The notes below the pieces were generated by a model. It was not told the origin of the DNA and searched no databases. It saw only the letters and a program-made list of their open reading frames with translations. From contig JASJCA010000019.1 in the NCBI GenBank assembly GCA_030066215.1, positions 1 to 39,777 of the forward strand: DNA of 39,777 nt, written 5' to 3'. Made by a program: the position numbers and the translations under genes. Shown here piece after piece: positions 25,312 to 32,843 of this stretch; within the stretch, counting starts at the first letter, position 1, and each line of letters starts with the position of its first letter. This DNA comes from Rhodobacter sp. (GTDB lineage Bacteria > Pseudomonadota > Alphaproteobacteria > Rhodobacterales > Rhodobacteraceae).

Positions 25312-26093
25312 CCGGTTTCGAGGGGTCGTTCATGGGCGCCGTGGGCAAGATCAGCACCCGCGCCGTCATGGAATGCAAGATCTGCTGGACGTCCTACGAC
25401 CCCGCCGAGGGCGACGACACCCGCCAGGTAGACCCCGGCACGCCCTTCGCTGATCTGCCCGGCGACTGGTCCTGCCCAAATTGCGGCGCGCCGAAGGAGC
25501 AGTTCATGGTCCTCGACGATCCGGGCGACGCGGCCCAGCGCGAGGCAGGCAAGATCGCGGAGGCAACGGACCGCCTGGTCGCCGATTTCACCGAGGTCTG
25601 GAACTCGACCATGCGCGGCGTGCCCTTGGTCAACAAGGCGCTGCGGGTGGAGGCGGTCGGCTTTCGCCGCCATGACGGCCAGTTCCTAGGCGTTTTGCTC
25701 AGCCCTTGGTTCATGAACCTGATCCTGCTTCCCGACGGCGCCGACTGGTCCGGCCTGACGCCGGGCAAGAAGGAAGTGATCCGCTTCGGTTCCGGCGACT
25801 ACGAGTTCATCCACAACACCCGAGACCTGACCGGCGGGTACAAGGCTTGTTCGCTGTTCTCGCCCATGGCCGAATTCACCCGGCAAAAGGACGCCACGGA
25901 CGTTGCGCGCGCCGTGATGGAGGCCCTGTTCGATCCCGCCAACCGGGCCGAATCCGACCGATCCGCCGACATCCGGGCCGCCCGCGAAGCGGAGCTCGCC
26001 GCCCAGGCGAAGACAGCCGCCGCGACACCGGACAACCCGACACGCAGGACGCTGATCACCGGCGGCATATCTGCTGGGCATGAGGCGCGTTGA
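25308..26093 (+). CDS. hupJ: HupJ, rubredoxin-HybE fusion chaperone
   Basis: A 261-residue two-domain protein. Residues about 20-65 are a rubredoxin with CKIC (C23, C26) and CPNC (C56, C59) around a single iron. Residues about 80-230 are a HybE-type domain (VWNSTMRGVPLVNKALRVEAVGF, LGVLLSPWFMNLILLP, FGSGDYEF). In Rhizobium leguminosarum these parts are two proteins, HupI and HupJ. Here they are one chain, as I recall also for R. capsulatus. The role is chaperoning of the hydrogenase subunits, probably with redox protection of the small-subunit clusters. The C-terminus is a charged alanine-rich tail. Confidence 0.92.
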   Translation: MTGFEGSFMGAVGKISTRAVMECKICWTSYDPAEGDDTRQVDPGTPFADLPGDWSCPNCGAPKEQFMVLDDPGDAAQREAGKIAEATDRLVADFTEVWNSTMRGVPLVNKALRVEAVGFRRHDGQFLGVLLSPWFMNLILLPDGADWSGLTPGKKEVIRFGSGDYEFIHNTRDLTGGYKACSLFSPMAEFTRQKDATDVARAVMEALFDPANRAESDRSADIRAAREAELAAQAKTAAATPDNPTRRTLITGGISAGHEAR

Positions 26094-26980
26094 TGCTCGA
26101 CATCGGCCATTCATCCGTTCTCTACGCGCAGCCCGCGCCCGGCGTGCCAGTTGCGCGGCTGATCGTCGGTCGGGATGTCGAGGACGTGGCGACTCTGCTC
26201 CCCCGCCTCTTCAACCTCTGCCGCGCCGCGCAAAGTGCCGCGGTCGAGGCCGCACTTGGACGGCAGGCCGACTGCGAGGACATCGGGCGCGAAATCCTGC
26301 GCGATCACCTTCTGAAATTCCATGTGAGCTGGCCGGCGTTTTTCGGGTCTCCTCCCTGCCCATTGCCAGCCGACTGGGCGGCGGGTGGCCCGGAGCTGCG
26401 CAACGCGGCCTTCGGGCCCGCGATGCGCCCGCCCGCCACCGCCGCCGACTTTTATGCGTTTCTCCACAGCGAATTGGGCTACGCGCCGGTTCTGAAAAAC
26501 ATCGGTGGCTGCTTTGCGGGCGGCGAAGCCGTGGCCGAGGGCGTGCCGCCGGTTACCCCTGAAACGATCTGGGCCGACGGCGTTTTCGACAATTCCGTCG
26601 CGGTGCGCGCCTGGCGCCACCCCGTCATGGCGGCGATTGCGTCGGAGCATGGCCGCGGCCCGCTTTGGCGCGCGGCGGCGCGGCTTTTCGACATCGCTGC
26701 GGTCATCGATGGCGACATCCCGCCCATCGTGGCCACGGGTCCCGGCGAGGCAATCGTGCCGGCCGCCCGCGGCAGCTATGCCGTCAAGATCGCGCTGGAG
26801 GGAAACACGGTCACGTCCTTCGATCGCGTCACGCCCACCGACCACCTTTTGGCCGATGGCGGCGTTCTGGACCGAACTTTGGCCAGCTTGCCTGCGCATA
26901 AGGCGGGACTCGGGCCGCTTCTTCTGGATATCCTGGATCCGTGCAGCCCCGTCCGGCTGCGGGAGGTTCGACATGCATGA
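26093..26980 (+). CDS. hupK: HupK, degenerate HupL-like scaffold
   Basis: A 295-residue accessory protein that looks like a shortened hydrogenase large subunit without the nickel site. The segment [10 protein letters not shown] (C43) stands where HupL has [10 protein letters not shown], keeping one cysteine. [12 protein letters not shown] near the end keeps only DPC of DPCxxCxxH. Such a protein is proposed to hold the Fe(CN)2CO unit on the way to HupL. The ATG at 26093 shares a base with the hupJ stop (TGATG), and the 3' end overlaps the hypA start by eight bases. Confidence 0.9.
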   Translation: MLDIGHSSVLYAQPAPGVPVARLIVGRDVEDVATLLPRLFNLCRAAQSAAVEAALGRQADCEDIGREILRDHLLKFHVSWPAFFGSPPCPLPADWAAGGPELRNAAFGPAMRPPATAADFYAFLHSELGYAPVLKNIGGCFAGGEAVAEGVPPVTPETIWADGVFDNSVAVRAWRHPVMAAIASEHGRGPLWRAAARLFDIAAVIDGDIPPIVATGPGEAIVPAARGSYAVKIALEGNTVTSFDRVTPTDHLLADGGVLDRTLASLPAHKAGLGPLLLDILDPCSPVRLREVRHA

Positions 26981-27314
26981 GATGTCGCTTTGCGAGGGAA
27001 TTCGGCGGATTGTCGATCAGGCCGCCGCGGCGCCCGATATCAACCGGGTCTACAAGGTCAGGCTGGAAATCGGACGCTTCGCCGGTGTCGAGAAGGAGGC
27101 GCTGAGCTTTGCCTGGCAGGTGGTCATGCGCGGGTCCAAGGCGGAAGGTGCGGATCTGGAAATGATCGACCTGCCCGGCAAGGCCACATGCTTTGACTGC
27201 GTCAAGACGGTGGAGATTAGTGACCGCCTCGACCCTTGCCCGGATTGCGGGGGCGGGCGGCTATTGCCCGAGGGCGGCGATGAAATGCGGATCAAGGATA
27301 TGGAGGTCCAGTGA
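26973..27314 (+). CDS. hypA: HypA, nickel metallochaperone
   Basis: A 113-residue nickel-binding protein that passes nickel to the large subunit together with HypB. The N-terminal MHEMSL supplies the nickel ligand H2 with E3. The zinc site is formed by C73, C76, C89 and C92 (TCFDC and PCPDC). The ATG at 26973 gives the family's invariant N-terminus and overlaps the end of hupK. The stop shares a base with the hypB ATG. Confidence 0.96.
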   Translation: MHEMSLCEGIRRIVDQAAAAPDINRVYKVRLEIGRFAGVEKEALSFAWQVVMRGSKAEGADLEMIDLPGKATCFDCVKTVEISDRLDPCPDCGGGRLLPEGGDEMRIKDMEVQ

Positions 27315-28132
27315 TGTGCACGGTTTGCGGATGCGGTGACGGCAAGGTCGAAGGACATGACCATCACCACCACCACCATCACGGCGATCATCACCATCAC
27401 CACGGCGGCGACATGCACTACGGCCAGGGCGCAGCCGGCGTCAGCGTGCCTGGGATGAGCCAGGACCGGTTGATCGAGATCGAGACCGGCATCCTCAGCC
27501 AGAACGACGCCTACGCTGCCGCCAATCGCAAACGCTTGGCGGACGCAGGCTGCTATACGGTAAACCTCGTCTCCTCCCCGGGGTCCGGCAAAACCACGCT
27601 TCTGTGCGCCACGATCCGTTCCATGGACGGGCCAGTCGCTGTGATCGAGGGTGACCAGCAGACCACCAACGATGCCGACCGTATCCGCGAAACCGGCGCG
27701 CCCGCGGTACAGGTGAACACCGGCAAAGGCTGCCACCTTGATGGCCACATGGTCGGCCACGCGCTCGATCACTTCGCGCTTGAGGACGGCACGACGGTCT
27801 TCATCGAAAACGTCGGCAACCTGGTATGTCCCGCCGCCTTCGATCTGGGCGAGGACGCCAAGGTCGCGATCCTCAGCGTCACCGAGGGTGAGGATAAGCC
27901 GCTGAAATACCCCGACATGTTCACCGCCTCGCGGCTTGCGCTCTTGAACAAGGTCGATCTGGCGCCGTATTGCGACGTGGATCTGGACCTCTACGAGGCG
28001 AACCTCAAACGGGTGAACCCGCTGATCGAGGTGATCCGCATCTCGGCCAAGACCGGCGAGGGGCTGAACCGTTGGATCGCCTGGCTCAATGCCGAAGCCC
28101 GGGCCAAGAGCATCAAGCAGGCGGCCGAGTGA
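27314..28132 (+). CDS. hypB: HypB, GTPase for nickel insertion, histidine-rich
   Basis: A 272-residue GTPase of the SIMIBI class that drives nickel delivery. The N-terminus MCTVCGCG has the high-affinity CxxCxC nickel site. Residues 15-35 contain fourteen histidines in runs of seven and five, suited to nickel storage. The GTPase domain shows P-loop SSPGSGKTT (near 90), [22 protein letters not shown] (switch region with a metal cysteine) and NKVDL for guanine. The ATG 27314 is used because the family starts MCT; GTG just before it overlaps the hypA stop. Confidence 0.96.
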   Translation: MCTVCGCGDGKVEGHDHHHHHHHGDHHHHHGGDMHYGQGAAGVSVPGMSQDRLIEIETGILSQNDAYAAANRKRLADAGCYTVNLVSSPGSGKTTLLCATIRSMDGPVAVIEGDQQTTNDADRIRETGAPAVQVNTGKGCHLDGHMVGHALDHFALEDGTTVFIENVGNLVCPAAFDLGEDAKVAILSVTEGEDKPLKYPDMFTASRLALLNKVDLAPYCDVDLDLYEANLKRVNPLIEVIRISAKTGEGLNRWIAWLNAEARAKSIKQAAE

Positions 28133-29607
28133 TGAAGTCCCGGTCGCTTCCCACGATCCTGGTCGTCGATGACGAACCGCATTCCGTCGCCGCGATGCGG
28201 ATGGCGCTGGAGGACGATTTCGTTGTCCTAGAAGCACTGAATGCCCAGGAAGCCTGGGCTCTGATTGAAGAACACTGGGTGCAGGTCGTGATCTCGGACC
28301 AGCGCATGCCTGGAAAGAGCGGCATCGAGCTGTTGACCGAGGTCCGCGACCGCTGGCCGGAAACCGTGCGCATCATCGTCACCGGCTACACTGAAACCAA
28401 CGATATGATCGACGCGATCAACGAAGCCGGGATCTACCAGTTCATCACCAAGCCCTGGCATCCCGATCAGCTGCAGATGGCGGTCCGGAACGCCGCGCGG
28501 CTCTTTGAGCTGGCCCGCGACCACGAACGCATGACGCTGGAAATGCGCTATCTCGGCAGCACGGCCACCGCCAAACTCGAAGACCAGCGCCGGCTGCTGC
28601 AAGAAGGCCTGGGCTTCGACAAAGTGCTGCGCGGCCCGAATTCCTCGCTGAATGCGGTTGTCGCGCTGGCCCGGCAATATGCGAGCTTCGATGTCCCAGT
28701 GCTGATCACCGGTGAGGCCGGGACCGGCAAAACCGACCTGGCGCGTGCGATGCACTACGGCTCGCTGCGGTCCGATCGGCCGTTCTTCGAGCTGAACTGC
28801 GCCGGGCTGACCGACGAGGTTCTTGGCGCCGAGCTTTTCGGCATCAAACGCGGCGCCATAGCCGGCGTGCAATCCACCAAGGTGGGTATCCTGCAAAAGG
28901 CCGACCGCGGCACGGTCTTCCTCAACGGCGTCGATACGCTGTCGCCTGCCATGCAAATGGCCGTGCTGCGTTTCATCCGTGAAGGCGCCTTCCAGCCCAT
29001 CGGCAGCCACGAGACCCTGACATCTGGCGCGCGCCTGATTGCAGGAGCGCACCGGGACCTGCGCGATGCCGTGGCCGATGGCAAGTTCAGGGGCGATCTG
29101 CTCTATGCTCTGTCGGTCACCGAACTGCACGTGCCGCCGCTGCGCGGCCGTCCCGGCGACATCGCACGCCTGGCTGAACGGTTTCTGCACGACGCCGCGG
29201 CGGAACACGGCAAACCGGTTCGTGGTCTGTCCGACTCCGCGCTAGAGTTCTTGGAAACCTACGACTGGCCTGGCAACCTGCCGGAGCTACGCAACGAGGT
29301 CGTACGTATGCTGATCGTGGCGCAGGAGGTCATGCTGGGGCCCGAACTGATCTCGCGCCATATCCTGCAGGCCGAACCGGGCGATGCCGGCAGCGATCGG
29401 CGGGCGACGGATTTGGGCACGGCGGATGGCACGCTCAAAGACCGCGTCGAGATGATGGAGATGCGCATCCTGCGAGAGACGATGACCCGCCTGCGCTGGA
29501 ACAAAAGCCGCGCCGCGGCCGAGCTGGGGCTCAGCCGGGTGGGTCTGCGCGCAAAACTCGACCGCTATGGGATCGAACCCAGCGCGGCCCTGACAGAAGA
29601 GGACTAG
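28132..29607 (+). CDS. hupR: HupR, NtrC-type response regulator of hydrogenase genes
   Basis: A 491-residue regulator with a receiver domain (1-125; acid pocket D13/D14, phosphoacceptor D56, K107 in TKPW), an AAA+ domain (about 165-400) and a Fis-type helix-turn-helix ([24 protein letters not shown]). Walker A is GEAGTGKT (194-201). The loop that touches sigma-54 in other members (GAFTGA) reads GAIAGV (241-246). The Walker B stretch reads VFLNGVD, without the usual D-E pair. This fits R. capsulatus HupR, which works with sigma-70 polymerase, is active when unphosphorylated and is switched off by HupT. The gene lies between hypB and hypC, sharing one base with the hypB stop. Confidence 0.94.
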   Translation: MKSRSLPTILVVDDEPHSVAAMRMALEDDFVVLEALNAQEAWALIEEHWVQVVISDQRMPGKSGIELLTEVRDRWPETVRIIVTGYTETNDMIDAINEAGIYQFITKPWHPDQLQMAVRNAARLFELARDHERMTLEMRYLGSTATAKLEDQRRLLQEGLGFDKVLRGPNSSLNAVVALARQYASFDVPVLITGEAGTGKTDLARAMHYGSLRSDRPFFELNCAGLTDEVLGAELFGIKRGAIAGVQSTKVGILQKADRGTVFLNGVDTLSPAMQMAVLRFIREGAFQPIGSHETLTSGARLIAGAHRDLRDAVADGKFRGDLLYALSVTELHVPPLRGRPGDIARLAERFLHDAAAEHGKPVRGLSDSALEFLETYDWPGNLPELRNEVVRMLIVAQEVMLGPELISRHILQAEPGDAGSDRRATDLGTADGTLKDRVEMMEMRILRETMTRLRWNKSRAAAELGLSRVGLRAKLDRYGIEPSAALTEED

Positions 29608-29611
29608 ACGC

Positions 29612-29902
29612 ATGTGTCTGGGAATACCGGGACAGATCATCGAGATCACCGATACCGACCGCTACATGGGGCTAGCCGATGTTTCGGGCGTGCGCCGCGA
29701 AGTGTCGCTTTTGCCCGTAACGGAGGGTCCGCTTGACGACATGGTCGGCAAGTGGGTGCTGATCCATGTCGGCTTCGCCATGGCCGTGATCGACGAGGAC
29801 GAAGCGCAGAAGACGCTCGAGGCGCTGCGCGGCCTGGGCGAGGCGCAAGAAACGCTGGAACAGATGGCCGAGGGCGACAAAGCGCTCGAGGAGGTGCGCT
29901 GA
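29612..29902 (+). CDS. hypC: HypC, iron-site chaperone
   Basis: A 96-residue chaperone that carries the Fe(CN)2CO unit with HypD and hands it to the large subunit. The N-terminus MCLGIPGQI has the essential C2, and GKWVLIHVGFAMAVIDEDEA is the conserved end of the small barrel. A C-terminal acidic helix (about 75-96) follows. The start is four bases after the hupR stop. The stop shares one base with hypD (TGATG). Confidence 0.95.
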   Translation: MCLGIPGQIIEITDTDRYMGLADVSGVRREVSLLPVTEGPLDDMVGKWVLIHVGFAMAVIDEDEAQKTLEALRGLGEAQETLEQMAEGDKALEEVR

Positions 29903-31050
29903 TGCGGTATGTCGAGGAGTTCCGCGACCCGAAGGCCGCCAAGAGCGTTCTCGCCGCCATCGCCCAGGTCGCCGACGAGATCGGCGCAACCCGCGACAAG
30001 CCGGTCCATATCATGGAGATCTGCGGCGGCCACACCCACGCGATCTTTCGCTATGGGCTCGACAAGCTGGTGCATGACGGCATCGAGTTCATCCACGGCC
30101 CCGGCTGCCCGGTCTGCGTGCTGCCGCGGAGCCGTGTGGACGAATGCATCGAACTTGCCGAACTGCCGGAGGTGATCTTCACCACCTTCGGCGATGCCAT
30201 GCGCGTGCCTGGGACAAAGAAAAGCCTGATGCAGGCCAAGGCCGACGGCGCCGACATCCGCATGGTCTATTCCCCGCTCGATGCCCTGGAACTGGCGCGC
30301 CGCAATCCCGACCGAGAGGTGGTGTTCTTCGGCCTCGGCTTCGAGACCACGACCCCGTCCACGGCATTCTCGATTCAGCAGGCTGCGCGCGAGGGGCTGA
30401 CGAATTTCAGCGTTTTCTGCAACCACATCACCGTGCCGCCGCCGATCAAGGCTCTGCTAGACGACCCGCATATGGTGCTCGACGGCTTCGTTGGCCCCGG
30501 CCATGTGTCGATGGTGATCGGGGTGCATCCCTATGACTTTATTGCCCAGGACTACGGCAAACCGTTGGTCGTCTCGGGCTTCGAGCCGCTGGACCTGTTG
30601 CAATCCGTCCTGATGGTGCTGGAACAGATCCGCGACGGGCGGGCCGAAATCGAGAACCAATACGCTCGGGTCGTGCCCGAACACGGCAACCCGGCGAGCC
30701 TTGCCGCCATCAGCGAGGTCTACGAGCCCCGCCCGACGTTCGAGTGGCGCGGTCTCGGCGAAATCGACGAAAGCGGCCTGCGGATCCGTGACGCCTATGC
30801 AGCTTTCGACGCGGAGGCGAAATTCGGCATCGGCTATGGGGCCGCCAAGGGGCGTGCGGTTGTCGAAGAGCCCGAGGGCGCGGCCTGCGGGCTTGTCATG
30901 ACCGGCCGCTGCAAACCCACCGACTGCCCGAAATTCGGCACCGGTTGCACGCCCGAGATGCCGCTCGGCGCGCTGATGGTCTCGTCCGAGGGCGCCTGCG
31001 CGGCCTACTACCAATACGGCGGCGCGCGGGCGACGGAGGCGGCGGAATGA
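29902..31050 (+). CDS. hypD: HypD, scaffold for Fe(CN)2CO assembly
   Basis: A 382-residue [4Fe-4S] protein on which the iron with CN and CO ligands is built, together with HypC and HypE. Conserved parts are HIMEICGGHTH (C41, H44), GPGCPVC (C69, C72), FFGLGFETTTPSTA, FCNHITVPPP and GPGHVS. The C-terminal cluster motif is GRCKPTDCPKFGTGCTPEMPLG with EGAC. The length is normal. The stop overlaps the hypE start by four bases (ATGA). Confidence 0.96.
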   Translation: MRYVEEFRDPKAAKSVLAAIAQVADEIGATRDKPVHIMEICGGHTHAIFRYGLDKLVHDGIEFIHGPGCPVCVLPRSRVDECIELAELPEVIFTTFGDAMRVPGTKKSLMQAKADGADIRMVYSPLDALELARRNPDREVVFFGLGFETTTPSTAFSIQQAAREGLTNFSVFCNHITVPPPIKALLDDPHMVLDGFVGPGHVSMVIGVHPYDFIAQDYGKPLVVSGFEPLDLLQSVLMVLEQIRDGRAEIENQYARVVPEHGNPASLAAISEVYEPRPTFEWRGLGEIDESGLRIRDAYAAFDAEAKFGIGYGAAKGRAVVEEPEGAACGLVMTGRCKPTDCPKFGTGCTPEMPLGALMVSSEGACAAYYQYGGARATEAAE

Positions 31051-32090
31051 ACATGACGACGCCGGTCTCCCGCCTCCGCGAGACCCGTGTGACGCTGGCC
31101 CATGGCGGCGGCGGCAAGGCGATGCGCGACCTGATCGAGGACGTCTTTACTGCCGTCTTCCAGCCCCCCGGGATGGAGGATCAGGCGCGTCTGATGTCCG
31201 CAGCACTGCAAGAGCCGGGCGCGCGCCTGGCCTTCACCACCGACAGCTTCGTCGTCACCCCGCTGGAGTTCCCCGGCGGCGATATCGGCAAGATCGCCGT
31301 GTGCGGGACGGTCAACGACCTCGCGGTGGGCGGGGCGAAGCCGCTCTGGCTGGCGGCGTCCTTCATCATCGAAGAAGGGATGGAGATCGCGACCCTCCGC
31401 CGCATCGTCGCCAGCATGGCGCGTGAGGCCGACGCCGCGGGCGTCCGCATCGTCACCGGCGACACCAAGGTCGTGGGCCGCGGATCCGCCGATGGCGTCT
31501 TCGTGACGACGTCCGGTATCGGCGTGATTCCTCCGGACCGAGATCTGAAGGCCGAAGCCATCCGTCCCGGCGATGTGGCCATCGTCAACGGTGTTCTGGG
31601 CGACCATGGTGCGGCCATCCTCGCCGCCCGGGGCGATCTGGCGCTGTCGACCGACATCGAAAGCGACTGCCAATCGCTATCGGAGCTGATGGAGGCAGCG
31701 CTCGCCGCTGCGCCCGGCCTCCGCGCCGCCCGCGACGCCACGCGGGGCGGGCTTGCGTCCGCCCTGAACGAGATGGCGGAGGCCGCGGGCGTCACGATCG
31801 AAATCGACGAAGACCAGCTGCCGTTACGGGCCGAAGTCATGGGAATGTGCGAAATCCTCGGCCTCGATCCGCTCTACCTTGCGAACGAAGGCACGCTGGT
31901 TCTGTTCGTGCCCGAGGATCAGGCCGAGGCCGCGATCGACGCCATGCGCAACACTGGCGCAGGCCGGGACACCGTCGCCATCGGCCACGCCGTGTCCAGG
32001 GAAGCGACCCCCGTCGTCATGAAGACGCGCTTTGGCGGAAGTCGGATCGTCGACATGCTGGTCGGCGAACAGCTGCCGCGGATCTGCTGA
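31047..32090 (+). CDS. hypE: HypE, cyanide-forming dehydratase
   Basis: A 347-residue ATPase of the PurM/SelD fold. It dehydrates the carbamoyl group placed by HypF on its last residue to thiocyanate, the source of the CN ligands. The protein ends PRIC, with the essential C347 as the final residue. Other signatures are LAHGGGGKAMRDLI, FTTDSFVVTPLEFPGGDIGKIAVCGTVNDLAVGGA, GDTKVV and RDATRGGLASALNE. The ATG at 31047 overlaps the hypD stop; a second ATG two codons later is the alternative. This is the last gene of the hydrogenase island. Confidence 0.96.
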   Translation: MNMTTPVSRLRETRVTLAHGGGGKAMRDLIEDVFTAVFQPPGMEDQARLMSAALQEPGARLAFTTDSFVVTPLEFPGGDIGKIAVCGTVNDLAVGGAKPLWLAASFIIEEGMEIATLRRIVASMAREADAAGVRIVTGDTKVVGRGSADGVFVTTSGIGVIPPDRDLKAEAIRPGDVAIVNGVLGDHGAAILAARGDLALSTDIESDCQSLSELMEAALAAAPGLRAARDATRGGLASALNEMAEAAGVTIEIDEDQLPLRAEVMGMCEILGLDPLYLANEGTLVLFVPEDQAEAAIDAMRNTGAGRDTVAIGHAVSREATPVVMKTRFGGSRIVDMLVGEQLPRIC

Positions 32091-32597
32091 GCGCCCGCCA
32101 AAAGCTCTTGCCTCCAATACTCTCCGCAGCCAAGCAACGCCTCTCCTCTCATCAAGATCCGCTTTGAACATCCGCCGCCATTTTGTTTACAGCGCCCAAC
32201 GGCAGTTTGATCCCGCACAGCGGACCTTGGGTCAGCGCGCAGAGAAACCTCCGCCACGGTTCCGCAACAGCCATCTTCAAAGCGCGGCGAGGAAGGCGGA
32301 CATTCAGCACGTCGCCGTAAGGTCTTGAACCGTATCGGCCGGGTCGCGGGACAAAGCCGATATTGGCCTCGACCCGGTAGACGGCAAGTTCCTGTACCTT
32401 TTGCGCTCGAGCGAAGCACTACCAGCGGTGATAAGGCGTTCTCCTAGATCGCTGGCGATCTCGCGAGGGTTGGATGAGGTGGTATTTCGGGAGGCGGGGC
32501 AGCAAGAGGCATTCCCCCCTCAACCTGATCTTGCGCCGGTCTAGCAACTCTTTCACCGCGGCCGGAACCTGTCGTGGTCCATGCCGCATGCTCGGAC
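32091..32597. other. Gene-free region after hypE
   Basis: These 507 bases between the ends of hypE and the minus-strand carrier gene show no convincing gene. Short frames have no recognisable content. A near-perfect 7-bp palindrome agatcgc-tg-gcgatct lies at 32446-32461. No strong terminator with a T run is seen after hypE. The region may be a decayed insertion, but nothing in it identifies one. Confidence 0.45.
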
Positions 32598-32843
32598 CTA
32601 TCCGCCAACGAGCCGGCGCATCAGGAAGATCTCGGCGTCTTCTGGCAGTTCCTTGGACCAGCTGTCGCGGTAGATCACACCATCGACCGATACGGCGATG
32701 TCGTTTTCGATCGGCCCCCTCAGCGCCGGATATCGTTCCGCCAGCTTCCGAAACAGCTCGCGGATGTCCTTCGCGTCGACCTCGATTTGTTTCTGGCCGT
32801 CCACCAGGGCGGCGAGCGACCCCCAGAGCGTGACCTCGACCAT
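32598..32843 (-). CDS. MoaD/ThiS-like sulfur carrier protein
   Basis: An 81-residue ubiquitin-fold protein that starts VEVTLWGSLAALVDGQKQIEVDAKDIRELFRKLAERYPAL (shown in part: VEVTLWGSLAALVDG) and ends LVGG, the exposed di-glycine that becomes a thiocarboxylate in MoaD and ThiS. Its ATG shares one base with the stop of the molybdenum hydroxylase large subunit, so it is the last gene of that operon. It may supply sulfur for molybdopterin or for the terminal sulfido ligand of this enzyme. No MoaE or activating MoeB partner is in the window. The link to the enzyme is inferred from position. Confidence 0.82.
   Translation of the reverse strand: MVEVTLWGSLAALVDGQKQIEVDAKDIRELFRKLAERYPALRGPIENDIAVSVDGVIYRDSWSKELPEDAEIFLMRRLVGG

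Noticed and set aside
27361..27420. The cat/cac run in hypB considered as a simple-sequence repeat or CRISPR-like feature.
   Set aside because: It simply encodes the histidine-rich nickel stretch of HypB.
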